Source: Cryobacterium sp. (GTDB lineage Bacteria > Actinomycetota > Actinomycetes > Actinomycetales > Microbacteriaceae). From it: 39,415 nt of DNA. The position numbers and the translations under genes were made by a program. Below, piece by piece: positions 1-8,392 of this stretch; the first letter of the stretch is position 1; the number at the start of each line of letters is the position of its first letter. The stretch is taken from the NCBI GenBank assembly GCA_019638975.1, contig JAHBST010000010.1, forward strand, positions 1 through 39,415. Direction: 5' to 3'. The notes under the pieces were generated by a model. It was not told where the DNA came from. It did no database searches and saw nothing but the letters and a program-made list of their open reading frames with translations.

Positions 1-234
1 GGAAGGCGATCGGACACGGGCGGGCTCCTCGGTGTGTGACGGATGCTGGGCTCTTCGGATGCCTATAACGGTATCCGCTTGCGGCCCAGGCGTACGGCCG
101 ATTTGCGTGCAATCGCTCCCCGGTGGTGATCCACCCGAACGCCAGTCGCGACGGGGACATTCTATGGTCTGCGCAGGGAGAATGGAGGAAACGCGCGCTG
201 GCCGCTCGGCATTTCACCTGAAAGAATGGAGGAG
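1..234. other. No gene recognised at left edge
   Basis: No convincing coding frame runs through this stretch. The three forward frames either stop early or give a composition unlike the neighbouring genes, and I could not tie any of them to the end of a known family. An imperfect inverted repeat lies at 57-76 (GGATGCC, then TATAAC, then GGTATCC). Its meaning is unclear. The segment may be the tail of an upstream intergenic region. Confidence 0.4.
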
Positions 235-261
235 CAATTAGTTAGGACTCCTGACAAATTG
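235..261. promoter_or_regulatory. 27-bp palindrome, candidate ROK-repressor operator before the GH20 genes
   Basis: The arms CAATTAGTTAGGA and TCCTGACAAATTG flank a single central C and match at 11 of 13 positions. The site ends 30 bp before the GTG of the first hexosaminidase. Its left arm resembles the GTTAG-containing half-sites around the ROK repressor promoter at 19941-20008 (for example CATTTTGTTAG and CAGTTTGTTAGG). ROK-family sugar repressors commonly bind palindromes of this kind. The palindrome is seen directly; its assignment to the repressor at 18717-19943 is inference. Confidence 0.5.
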
Positions 262-291
262 CGCCGACTACTGCAAAGGTCGTGAACCCCA

Positions 292-1749
292 GTGACGCTT
301 ATTCCCGCTCCCGTCTCCCACATTGCGGGCGACGGATCCTTCACCATCGCGCCCGAGACGCGCGTCGCGGCACCATCGGCCGCCCGCCCTGTCGCCGAGT
401 ACCTCGCCGAGTGGTTGCGGAAGTCGACGGGCTTCGCGGTACCGGTCGCGGTCGGCCCGGCATCCCGAGGCGACATCTCGTGCGGGCTCGAACCGGGCCA
501 TCCGCCGAACGGTTATCGCCTCGAGGCGGACCCCACGGGCATCCGGATCACGGCGAGCGACACCGCGGGCCTCTTCGCGGGAGTTCAGACGCTGCGCCAG
601 CTCGTGCCGATCGCCGCGGATGCCGACTCCGGTTGGTCCGTCCCCGCAACGACCATCACCGATTTCCCTCGCTTCGCGTACCGCGGCGCGATGCTCGACG
701 TCGCGCGCCACTTTTTCGGCGTCGACGACGTCAAGCGATTCATCGATGCGATCGCGCTGCTCAAATTCAACGTGCTTCACTTGCACCTCACGGATGACCA
801 GGGCTGGCGGCTCGAGATCGACGGATGGCCGCGCCTCACTTCGCACGGCGGCTCGACGCAAGTGGGCGGCGGCGGGGGCGGCTTCTACACTCAGGCCGAC
901 TACAGCGACATCGTCGACTTCGCCCGATCGCGGTTCGTCACGATCGTCCCGGAGATCGACGTGCCCGGACACACGAACTCCGCTCTCGCCTCGTATCCCG
1001 AATTGACGTGCGACGGCCAGGCGCCCGGCCTGTATGAAGGCATCGAGGTCGGCTTTTCTTCGCTGTGCATCGACTCCGAGCGCACGTATGAATTCGTCGC
1101 GGACGTGCTCGGCCAGGTCGCGGCGCTCACGCCCGGCCCGTGGATCCACATCGGCGGCGACGAAGCGCTCGCGACGCCCGCGGATGATTACATCCGTTTC
1201 ATCGACCGGGCATCCGGAATCGCCGCGGCGACGGGCAAGACGGTCATCGGTTGGCACGAGATGGGGAGAAGCGCGGGCTTGCCGGCCGGCACGATCGGCG
1301 AATACTGGAGCTTCACGACCCCCGAGGGCGACGCGGCAGACTTGTCGCGCCGGTTCGTCGACAACGGCGGTTCGCTCATCATGGCGCCCGGGGATGTCGC
1401 GTACCTCGACATGAAGTACGACGCGTCGAGCGCGCTCGGTCTCGAATGGGCAAAAGGACCGACGAGTCTCGAAGATGCCTACGGCTGGGATCCGGCGGAC
1501 ATCGTCCCCGGCGTCGAGGAAGCCGACATTCTCGGAATCGAGGGCCCCCTCTGGACGGAGACCGTCACGACGCTGGCGGAGGCGGAGCGCATGGCCTTCC
1601 CTCGCATCGCGGCGCTCGCGGAAATCGCGTGGTCGCCGCGCCGCGAGCGCGATTTCGCCGGATTCGCCGATCGGATGGCCGGATTGGGCGAACACCTCTC
1701 CGCACTCGGCATCGCGTTCGAGCGAACACCGAACGTTCCCTGGCGCTAG
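292..1749 (+). CDS. Beta-N-acetylhexosaminidase, GH20, apparently cytoplasmic
   Basis: This 485-residue protein should remove terminal beta-linked GlcNAc (or GalNAc) from chito-oligosaccharides. It has an N-terminal GH20b-type region (about 1-120) and a GH20 TIM-barrel core. The family Asp-Glu pair is D290-E291 in WIHIGGDEA, and the conserved stretches RGAMLDVARHFF (131-142), VLHLHLTDDQGW (161-172) and GEYWSF are present. There is no signal peptide, so it probably acts on imported chitobiose. Start is GTG 292, with a weak AAAGG about 12 bases upstream. A palindrome (235-261) precedes it. The next gene is a paralogue that does carry a signal peptide, and the two are close in sequence through the catalytic core. 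Family assignment is firm; exact substrate is inferred from the nag genes further along. Confidence 0.93.
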   Translation: MTLIPAPVSHIAGDGSFTIAPETRVAAPSAARPVAEYLAEWLRKSTGFAVPVAVGPASRGDISCGLEPGHPPNGYRLEADPTGIRITASDTAGLFAGVQTLRQLVPIAADADSGWSVPATTITDFPRFAYRGAMLDVARHFFGVDDVKRFIDAIALLKFNVLHLHLTDDQGWRLEIDGWPRLTSHGGSTQVGGGGGGFYTQADYSDIVDFARSRFVTIVPEIDVPGHTNSALASYPELTCDGQAPGLYEGIEVGFSSLCIDSERTYEFVADVLGQVAALTPGPWIHIGGDEALATPADDYIRFIDRASGIAAATGKTVIGWHEMGRSAGLPAGTIGEYWSFTTPEGDAADLSRRFVDNGGSLIMAPGDVAYLDMKYDASSALGLEWAKGPTSLEDAYGWDPADIVPGVEEADILGIEGPLWTETVTTLAEAERMAFPRIAALAEIAWSPRRERDFAGFADRMAGLGEHLSALGIAFERTPNVPWR

Positions 1750-1812
1750 CGCGTTCTGCCAGAATGGGCCTTCACGCCGGTTGCCCCAGAACTGGCGCGT
1801 GAGGACCAGCTC

Positions 1813-3408
1813 ATGGCACTGATTCACCGCGTACCCTGGTACGCCCTGCTCGCGATCGTTCTCGCGGGCGCGAGCGCTGCGAACAGCGCGGTGACAACGC
1901 CGACGACGGCCGGTGCGCCTCCCGCGCCCGCAACGGCGACGACGGAAGAGCGAACCGTCGTCCCGTCACCCGTCTTCCGCGTCGCGGGGAAGGGCACCTT
2001 CACTCTCGATGGGGATGACTCCGTCGATGCGCGAGACGACGCGGCGCCGGTCGCCGAATACCTCGTCAACTGGTTGCGGCCCATGACGGGTCTGTCCCTG
2101 CCGCTCTCGGGTCGCGGCAACATCGTTCTCGTGGTCGAGCCCGGACATCCGCCCGGAGGGTACGATTTGCGCGTCACCTCGACGGGGATCTGGATCGCCG
2201 CGAACGACGGCGCGGGCCTTTTTGCCGGAGTGCAGACGCTGAGGCAACTTCTTCCACCGAAGACCGATGCGACCTCGCACTACTCCGTCGCGGCGACGAC
2301 CATTTCCGATTACCCCCGATTCGCCTATCGGGGAGCGATGCTCGACGTTGCGCGTCACTTTTTCCCGGTGTCCGTCGTGAAGCGCTACATCGACGACATC
2401 GCGTTGCTGAAGATGAACGTGCTTCACCTCCACCTCGCGGATGACCAGGGTTGGCGAATCGCCATCAACGGTTGGCCGCGCTTGACGCAAGTGGGCGGCG
2501 CGGGAGAAGTGGGCAGCGCCCGCGGGGGCTTCTATACCCAATCGCAATTCAAGGAGATCGTGGCCTATGCGGCATCCCGGTACATCACGATCGTTCCCGA
2601 GATCGACATGCCCGGTCACACGAATGCTGCGCTCGCTTCGTACGCGGAACTGAATTGCGACGGTATTGCACGCACGCCGTATCACGGCACGAGCGTCGGG
2701 TTCTCCTCGCTTTGCGTGGACAAACCCATCACCTGGACGTTCGTCACGGATGTCATCGATCAGCTCGCCGCGCTCACTCCGGGACCGTGGCTTCACGTGG
2801 GTGGTGACGAGTCGACCGCGACATCGCTCAATGACTACCTTCGTTTTGTGCGCCGAGTCGGGCAGATCGTGGCCGCGACGGGAAAGACGATGATCGGCTG
2901 GCACGACATCGGCCGCAACTCGAACCTGCCCGAGGGCACGATCGGGGAGTATTGGGACTTCACGACGCCGCGACCGGGTTCGGCGACATTTTCGAGGACG
3001 CTCGTGAAGCGAGGCGGCCAGCTCATCATGGCTCCCGCGAACGTCGCCTACCTCGACCAGAAGTACAGTTTGAGCGAAACCCTCGGCACGCAATGGGCCC
3101 AGGCTCCGCTCACGATCCAGGAAGCATACGGATGGGATCCGGCCAAAGTGATCAAGAATGTCGGCGACGATCAGATCCTGGGCGTGGAAGCGCCCTTGTG
3201 GTCGGAGACGTTCTCCACGCGAGCGGATCTCGAATACCTCGCCTTCCCGAGGATCGCGGCTATCGCGGAAGTCGGATGGATGCCGCAAGATGCACGGCAC
3301 TTCAAGGATTTCGCCGTCCGGCTCGCGTCGTTCGGCGTCTACCTCGACTCTCTCGGGATCAACTACAAACGCACGCCCGGCGTGCCCTGGCAGAAGGCGA
3401 GCCCATGA
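1813..3408 (+). CDS. Beta-N-acetylhexosaminidase, GH20, secreted
   Basis: This 531-residue paralogue of the preceding gene carries an N-terminal hydrophobic signal segment (about 8-26, ending in small residues that suit signal peptidase I) and a Thr/Ala/Pro-rich linker to about residue 48. The GH20 core follows, with the catalytic pair D332-E333 in WLHVGGDES and the same RGAMLDVARHFF block. No lipobox Cys is seen, so it should be released or loosely surface-held. A GAGGA ribosome site precedes ATG 1813. The 63-bp gap after the first gene contains only short inverted repeats (TTCTG-C-CAGAA), so the two are likely cotranscribed. It plausibly trims chitin oligomers outside the cell while its partner works inside. 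Confidence 0.93.
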   Translation: MALIHRVPWYALLAIVLAGASAANSAVTTPTTAGAPPAPATATTEERTVVPSPVFRVAGKGTFTLDGDDSVDARDDAAPVAEYLVNWLRPMTGLSLPLSGRGNIVLVVEPGHPPGGYDLRVTSTGIWIAANDGAGLFAGVQTLRQLLPPKTDATSHYSVAATTISDYPRFAYRGAMLDVARHFFPVSVVKRYIDDIALLKMNVLHLHLADDQGWRIAINGWPRLTQVGGAGEVGSARGGFYTQSQFKEIVAYAASRYITIVPEIDMPGHTNAALASYAELNCDGIARTPYHGTSVGFSSLCVDKPITWTFVTDVIDQLAALTPGPWLHVGGDESTATSLNDYLRFVRRVGQIVAATGKTMIGWHDIGRNSNLPEGTIGEYWDFTTPRPGSATFSRTLVKRGGQLIMAPANVAYLDQKYSLSETLGTQWAQAPLTIQEAYGWDPAKVIKNVGDDQILGVEAPLWSETFSTRADLEYLAFPRIAAIAEVGWMPQDARHFKDFAVRLASFGVYLDSLGINYKRTPGVPWQKASP

Positions 3409-3905
3409 CCGCTGTCGTCCACCTGGTGCGGAGCGCCATCGCGCCGCTCACCCGCACGCGCGCTTTCCGCTGGCTCGGGCCGCGCTTGCTGCCGACCTTC
3501 GAGCAGCTCGTCAAAGGATTGAGCGGCGGGCGCATCCAGGTGAGCGGGCTGCTCGTCCATTCGCTCACTTTGTACTCGACGGGCGCCAGGTCCGGCGAAG
3601 TCCGCGCCACGGAGCTCATGTACACGCCGGATGGCCACGGTTGCGCGATCGTCGCGGGGACGAGCTTCGCGCGCGATCGGCATCCGGGATGGACCTACAA
3701 CCTGATCGCGAACCCGGATGCGACGATCACCGTGCGCGATCGGCGGCTCGCTGTGCGGGCAACTCTCGTCCCCGATGCCGAAAGAGACGCGGCGTGGGCG
3801 CTCATCGAGGCGCAATGGCCCGGATATCGGGCCTACGAACGGGATTCGGGTCGCGTCGTGCGGTTGTTCCGGTTGCGCCCGGTCGCCGAACTCTCGGGAG
3901 ACTGA
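3405..3905 (+). CDS. Deazaflavin-dependent (Ddn-like) nitroreductase-family protein
   Basis: This 166-residue protein has the pattern of the Ddn/F420-dependent family: an N-terminal helix, then a split-barrel fold with YSTGARSGEVRATEL (about 64-78) and GWTYNLIANPDATI, close to the family's TTGRKSG and HNLLANP motifs. Such proteins bind F420, or sometimes FMN or heme, and reduce quinones, nitro compounds or other electrophiles. The ATG overlaps the stop of the secreted hexosaminidase (ATGA), so translation is coupled to sugar genes for no obvious biochemical reason. It ends 16 bp before the stop of the convergent glycerol kinase. Family assignment is good; substrate is unknown. Confidence 0.8.
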   Translation: MTAVVHLVRSAIAPLTRTRAFRWLGPRLLPTFEQLVKGLSGGRIQVSGLLVHSLTLYSTGARSGEVRATELMYTPDGHGCAIVAGTSFARDRHPGWTYNLIANPDATITVRDRRLAVRATLVPDAERDAAWALIEAQWPGYRAYERDSGRVVRLFRLRPVAELSGD

Positions 3906-3921
3906 ACGGCAGCGCCCGCGG

Positions 3922-5445
3922 TCACATCCAGTCGAGAGTGCGCTCGACGGCCTTCTTCCACTGGCGATACTCGCGCGCGCGCCGCTCCTGGCTGACCGCA
4001 GGGCTCCATGTCTCGTCTGCGCTCCAATTCGCGCGAAGCGCATCCAGATCCGGCCAGAATCCGACGGCCAGTCCGGCTGCGTAGGCGGCGCCGAGCGCCG
4101 TCGTCTCGACCACGTGCGGTCGCACGACGCGCGCGTCGAGGGCATCCGCGAGCAATTGGAGCAAGAGGCGGTTCGCGGTCATTCCGCCGTCGACTCGCAA
4201 TTCCTCCAAATCCATCCCGGTGTCGGCGACCATCGCGTCGACAAGTTCGCGCGTCTGCCAGGCCGAGGCTTCGAGAATCGCCCGGGCGATGTGCGCTTTC
4301 GTGACATATCCGGTAAGACCGGCGATGACGCCTCGCGCGTCGCTGCGCCAATGCGGGGCGAAGAGTCCCGAGAACGCGGGGACGAAGTAGCATCCGCCGT
4401 TGTCGTCGACGGATGCCGCGAGCGCCTCGATCTCGCTCGCTTGGGAAATCGCGCCGAGCTGGTCGCGGAACCACTGCACGAGGGAGCCGCTCACGGCGAT
4501 CGAGCCTTCGAGCGCATAGTGGGCAGGCGCGTCACCGAACTTGAAGGCGACCGTCGTCACGAGCCCATGCTCCGAAGAGACCGGCTCGAGTCCGGTATTG
4601 AGCAGCAGGAACGCGCCCGTCCCATAAGTGCTCTTGATGTCGCCCTCGTCGAACGCGCACTGGCCGACGAGGGCGGCATGCTGGTCGCCGAGAGCGCCGG
4701 AAACCGGCACACCGTCGAGGGCACCCGTTGCCGTTCCGTAGACCTCGGACGAGGACGCGATGCGAGGCAGCATGGCAGCGGGGATGTTCATTCGCTCGAG
4801 AATGGTCTCATCCCAGTCGAGGCTGCGGAGGTTCATAAGTACCGTGCGGCTCGCGTTCGTCACATCGGTGACGTGCGTACCGCCGTCGACACCGCCGGTC
4901 AGGTTCCAAATCAGCCAGGAATCCATCGTGCCGAACAATACGTCCCCGCGCTCCGCTTGCTCGCGGAGCCCTTCGGTGTTGTTCAAGAGCCACAACAGCT
5001 TCGGCCCAGAGAAGTAGGTCGCGAGCGGCAGTCCCGTGCGCTCGCGGAATCGTTCGGGCCCGACCGGTGCACCGAGGTCTTTCACGAGGTCGGCCGTGCG
5101 AGTGTCCTGCCACACGATCGCGTTGAAAACGGGCTCGCCCGTTGTTTTGTCCCACACCACGGTCGTTTCCCGCTGATTGGTGATGCCGATCGCAGCGATG
5201 TCAGTTCGATCGCAACCGGCGTCATTCAGCGCGGTTTGCACAACCTCCTGCACGTTTCGCCAGATCTCGACCGCATCGTGCTCGACCCAGCCAGGCTGCG
5301 GAAAAATCTGGGTGTGCTCTTTCTGCGCGACGGAGGCGATGTGCCCGCGACGGTCGAACAGGATGCATCGACTCGACGTTGTACCCTGATCGATCGCTGC
5401 GACGTATCGTGCTTCCGCCGCGTCGCGTGTGGTCCGGTCCGCCAT
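3922..5445 (-). CDS. glpK: Glycerol kinase
   Basis: This 507-residue FGGY kinase phosphorylates glycerol with ATP to sn-glycerol-3-phosphate. The first lobe opens with [16 protein letters not shown] (about 16-31). The family stretches [33 protein letters not shown] and [15 protein letters not shown] follow, and the length is normal. Unusually there is no glpF or glpD nearby. The gene starts 9 bp after the copA stop on the same strand, with no room for a separate promoter and only a weak ribosome site, so it should be at least partly read from the copper operon. It is convergent with the Ddn-like gene. Confidence 0.96.
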   Translation of the reverse strand: MADRTTRDAAEARYVAAIDQGTTSSRCILFDRRGHIASVAQKEHTQIFPQPGWVEHDAVEIWRNVQEVVQTALNDAGCDRTDIAAIGITNQRETTVVWDKTTGEPVFNAIVWQDTRTADLVKDLGAPVGPERFRERTGLPLATYFSGPKLLWLLNNTEGLREQAERGDVLFGTMDSWLIWNLTGGVDGGTHVTDVTNASRTVLMNLRSLDWDETILERMNIPAAMLPRIASSSEVYGTATGALDGVPVSGALGDQHAALVGQCAFDEGDIKSTYGTGAFLLLNTGLEPVSSEHGLVTTVAFKFGDAPAHYALEGSIAVSGSLVQWFRDQLGAISQASEIEALAASVDDNGGCYFVPAFSGLFAPHWRSDARGVIAGLTGYVTKAHIARAILEASAWQTRELVDAMVADTGMDLEELRVDGGMTANRLLLQLLADALDARVVRPHVVETTALGAAYAAGLAVGFWPDLDALRANWSADETWSPAVSQERRAREYRQWKKAVERTLDWM

Positions 5446-5454
5446 GCCACGAGC

Positions 5455-7743
5455 CTAGAGCGAACCGCGGAACCTCCGCAGCCTCAAGCTGTTGGTCACG
5501 ACGAACACCGAGGAGAACGCCATCGCGGCTCCAGCGATGAGCGGATTGAGCAAGCCGAGCATCGCGAGGGGGATGGCGGCGACGTTGTAGGCGAACGCCC
5601 AGAACAGGTTCCCCTTGATGATGCGCAATGTTCTGCGTGCGAGGCGGATGGCGTCGGCCACGACGACGAGATCGCCGCCGACCACGGTGACGTCGCTCGC
5701 CGCAATCGCCGCATCCGTGCCCGACCCCATCGAGATTCCGAGGTCGGCGGCCGCAAGGGCCGCCGCGTCGTTGACGCCGTCGCCGACCATCGCGACGATG
5801 TGCCCTTGCTGCTGAAGCGCCTGAACGGCCTCGAGCTTGCCGTGCGGCGAGACGCCGGCCCGGACATCCGAGATCCCGACAGACTGGGCGACCGTGGCGG
5901 CGACGCCCGCGTTGTCTCCGGTCAGCAGGACCGGCGTGAGACCAAGCTCTGCGAGCATCCCGACGGCGCGGGCGCTGTTCGGTTTGACGGCGTCTGCGAC
6001 GGTCGCGAGCCCCCGGATGGCGCCATCCCACGCGATCGCCACGACCGTGGCTCCCGCGCTCTCCGCCTTCGTGACGGCTTCCTGCAGTTCATCCGCTAGC
6101 GTCGTCGCCCATTCATCCTGAACCCAGTTCGGCCTGCCCACGATCACGAGCAGACCGTCGACGACCCCGTGAACTCCGTTGCCGGCGTCTGCCGCGAATT
6201 CTTCCGTCGCTCTGATCGCTATTCCTCGCTCGTCTGCCGCGCGCGTGATCGCTTGGGCGGTCGGATGCTCGGAATTGTGCTCGACGGCGGCCGCGAGCCT
6301 GAGCAACTCGTCTTCGGCAACTCCCTTTCCCGGGATGAGCGACTGCAACGTCATCCGACCGGTCGTGACCGTACCGGTCTTGTCCAGCACGATCGTGTCC
6401 ACGCGTCTCGTCTGCTCGAGGACTTGCGGTCCCCCGATCAGGATGCCGAGTTGCGACCCGCGACCGGTGCCGACGAGCAAGGCAGTGGGGGTCGCAAGGC
6501 CGAGGGCGCACGGGCACGCGATGATGAGCGTCGCCACGGCCGCGGTGAACGCGATGCTCGCGCCCGCGCCGATCAGTAGCCACACGACGAGGGTCGCGAG
6601 GGCGAGCACGAGCACGATCGGGACGAAAACCGCGGATACCCGATCCGCGAGCCTCTGCACGCGGGCTTTGCCGTTTTGGGCCTGCTCGACGAGGCGTCCC
6701 ATCCGGGCGAGTTCGGTATCCGCCCCGACGCGCGTGACTTCGACGACGAGCCGCCCCGCAACGTTGAGCGTCGCGCCGACGACCCGCTGGCCGGGCGCGA
6801 CATCCACCGGTACGGACTCTCCCGTCAACATGCTCGCGTCGACGGATGAGTTCCCCTCGAGGATGATCCCGTCCGTCGCGATCTTCTCGCCCGGACGCAC
6901 GACGAATCGGTCGCCGGGGTGCAAGTCCGACACGGGCACGCGTCGTTCCCGACCGTCCTCGAGTTTGACGGCCTCTTTCGCGCCGAGCTCCAGCAGCGCG
7001 TTGAGAGCGGCTCCCGATTCCTTTTTCGCCCTCGCCTCGATGTAGCGCCCGGCAAGGAGGAACACGGTGACGGCCGCGGCGACCTCGAGATAGATCTCAT
7101 TCGCGCCCGAGCCCGGTTCGGAAAGGAAGTGGAAGCTCATCGTCATGCCCGGCTCCCCCGCGGTTCCGAAAAACAGCGCGTAAAGCGACCACCCGAGCGC
7201 GGCAAGAACGCCGACGCTCACGAGAGTGTCCATCGTGGTTCCGCCATGGCGGAGGTTCACCCACGAGGCCCGGTGGAAAGGCCACGCGCCCCACAGCGCT
7301 ACGGGCGCGGCGAGCGCGAGCGCGAGCCATTGCCAATTCGTGAACTGGAGGAACGGAACCATGGAAAGAACGACAACGGGCGCGGCAAGAATTGCCGAGA
7401 CGATGAGCCGCTGGCGCAATGCCGCGGCAGAGTCAGCCGCCGCGTCGTGGATGTCGCCGCCGCGATCACCGGACAATGACGCGGGCGGTTCGGGGATCCG
7501 CGCCGAATACCCGGCGGCCGCGACCGCGGCGAGGACAGTTTCGGCGTCCACATCTTCCGGCAACCGCACTTGCGCCTTTTCGGTCGCAAAATTAACGCTC
7601 GCCTCGACCCCGGGCAGCTTGTTGATCTTCCGCTCGACGCGCGTGGCACAGGATGCGCACGTCATCCCGTCGATCATCAGATCGAGCGTTCCCCGATCAT
7701 CCTCACGAGCCTGTATTGCCGTCGTCGCCGTGTCGGCAACCAC
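5455..7743 (-). CDS. copA: Copper-exporting P1B-1 ATPase CopA
   Basis: This 762-residue ATPase pumps Cu(I) out of the cytoplasm. It has one N-terminal heavy-metal domain with GMTCASC (C29, C32), then transmembrane helices, the actuator TGES loop, and the membrane copper site CPC in [16 protein letters not shown]. The phosphorylation motif DKTGTVTTG, the SEHPTAQAI His-Pro motif and the [10 protein letters not shown] hinge follow. The GTG start lies two bases after the copZ stop, so translation is coupled; a strong ribosome site is not visible. Expression should follow the CsoR operators at 8350-8392. glpK follows 9 bp downstream. Confidence 0.96.
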   Translation of the reverse strand: MVADTATTAIQAREDDRGTLDLMIDGMTCASCATRVERKINKLPGVEASVNFATEKAQVRLPEDVDAETVLAAVAAAGYSARIPEPPASLSGDRGGDIHDAAADSAAALRQRLIVSAILAAPVVVLSMVPFLQFTNWQWLALALAAPVALWGAWPFHRASWVNLRHGGTTMDTLVSVGVLAALGWSLYALFFGTAGEPGMTMSFHFLSEPGSGANEIYLEVAAAVTVFLLAGRYIEARAKKESGAALNALLELGAKEAVKLEDGRERRVPVSDLHPGDRFVVRPGEKIATDGIILEGNSSVDASMLTGESVPVDVAPGQRVVGATLNVAGRLVVEVTRVGADTELARMGRLVEQAQNGKARVQRLADRVSAVFVPIVLVLALATLVVWLLIGAGASIAFTAAVATLIIACPCALGLATPTALLVGTGRGSQLGILIGGPQVLEQTRRVDTIVLDKTGTVTTGRMTLQSLIPGKGVAEDELLRLAAAVEHNSEHPTAQAITRAADERGIAIRATEEFAADAGNGVHGVVDGLLVIVGRPNWVQDEWATTLADELQEAVTKAESAGATVVAIAWDGAIRGLATVADAVKPNSARAVGMLAELGLTPVLLTGDNAGVAATVAQSVGISDVRAGVSPHGKLEAVQALQQQGHIVAMVGDGVNDAAALAAADLGISMGSGTDAAIAASDVTVVGGDLVVVADAIRLARRTLRIIKGNLFWAFAYNVAAIPLAMLGLLNPLIAGAAMAFSSVFVVTNSLRLRRFRGSL

Positions 7744-7745
7744 GG

Positions 7746-8000
7746 CTAGGGGGCCACCAATTCGTATCCCGCTTCCGTCACTGCGGCTCGGATTGCCTCG
7801 ACATCGACAGCGGCCGAGCTGCGCACGGTCACGACAGAGACGCCTCCTGCGTTCAATGCGACGTCAACGCCCGTCACCGCGTCGAGTTCGGTGATCTCTT
7901 CCGTGACGCTCGCGACGCAATGTCCGCACGTCATTCCGCTCACACGGTAGTCTTCGGTGGTCTCGGCAGTGCTCGCGTTGGGACTCGATGGTGTCGTCAT
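7746..8000 (-). CDS. copZ: Copper chaperone CopZ (HMA domain)
   Basis: This 84-residue protein is a single heavy-metal-associated domain with the Cu(I) site GMTCGHC and the usual beta-alpha-beta-beta-alpha-beta pattern. A Ser/Thr/Asn-rich tail of about 20 residues precedes the domain. It should pass Cu(I) to CopA and to CsoR. The ATG at 8000 has a purine-rich AAAGAAAGAGAAAC tract just before it; a longer reading from 8144 would overlap csoR and is not credible. It sits between csoR (50-bp gap) and copA (2-bp gap). Confidence 0.92.
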   Translation of the reverse strand: MTTPSSPNASTAETTEDYRVSGMTCGHCVASVTEEITELDAVTGVDVALNAGGVSVVTVRSSAAVDVEAIRAAVTEAGYELVAP

Positions 8001-8050
8001 TGTTTCTCTTTCTTTCTCGTCTTGCGCGGGAGGTAAATCGGACGTGATCG

Positions 8051-8332
8051 TCACGATCGGACAAGTCGCGCGATGGCATCGTTCGCTTCGCGCAACTTCT
8101 CGTCGGCGATGGCACCGCCCTCTTTCGTCGCCTCCGCGACGCAATGGCTCAAATGGTCTTCAAGAAGGGCGAGCGCGACGGTTTCGAGAGCCTTCGTCGC
8201 AGCCGAGACTTGCGTGAGCACGTCGATGCAGTACGCGTCGTCTTCGATCATCCGCTGGATCCCGCGGACCTGGCCCTCGGCCCGGCGGAGCCGTTTCAGC
8301 AAGTCCTCTTTATCGTCGACATAACCGATCAT
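8051..8332 (-). CDS. csoR: Copper-sensing transcriptional repressor CsoR
   Basis: This 93-residue all-helical protein carries the Cu(I)-binding triad C35-H60-C64 (AYCID and EDHLSHC), with family residues such as RRAEGQVRGIQRMI. Cu(I) binding releases CsoR from its operator and switches on copZ-copA. A GGAGG ribosome site precedes the ATG. Two matching operators lie upstream (8350-8366 and 8376-8392), with the -10 box between and overlapping them, so the operon is autoregulated. Confidence 0.95.
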   Translation of the reverse strand: MIGYVDDKEDLLKRLRRAEGQVRGIQRMIEDDAYCIDVLTQVSAATKALETVALALLEDHLSHCVAEATKEGGAIADEKLREANDAIARLVRS

Positions 8333-8349
8333 GTTGAGCGCCTCCTTCG

Positions 8350-8366
8350 ATACCCCTCGCGGGTAT
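8350..8366. promoter_or_regulatory. CsoR operator, proximal
   Basis: ATACCC and GGGTAT flank five bases (CTCGC). This fits the GC-centred, TA-flanked CsoR operator and lies at about the transcription start inferred from the -10 box at 8373-8378, just before the csoR ribosome site. Confidence 0.75.
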
Positions 8367-8375
8367 GTCCACTTT

Positions 8376-8392
8376 ATACCCCCTTGGGGTAT
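8376..8392. promoter_or_regulatory. CsoR operator, distal, overlapping the promoter
   Basis: This is a perfect palindrome, ATACCCC and GGGGTAT around CTT, and the best CsoR site in the window. It overlaps the end of a minus-strand -10 box (TATAAA, complement of 8373-8378) and the -10/-35 spacer. It also abuts the stop codon of the upstream MFS gene at 8393. The centre-to-centre distance to the proximal site is 26 bp. Confidence 0.85.

Noticed and set aside
57-76. Promoter with TATAAC as -10 box
   Set aside because: No acceptable -35 lies 16-19 bp upstream, and the next gene is over 200 bp away.
268-1827. 519-codon open frame opposite the first hexosaminidase (and similar long frames opposite the second hexosaminidase, glpK/copA, the subtilase and others)
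   Set aside because: Translations are Arg-rich and repetitive with no family match, and mirror G/C third-position bias of the real gene. Long antisense frames are common in GC-rich DNA.
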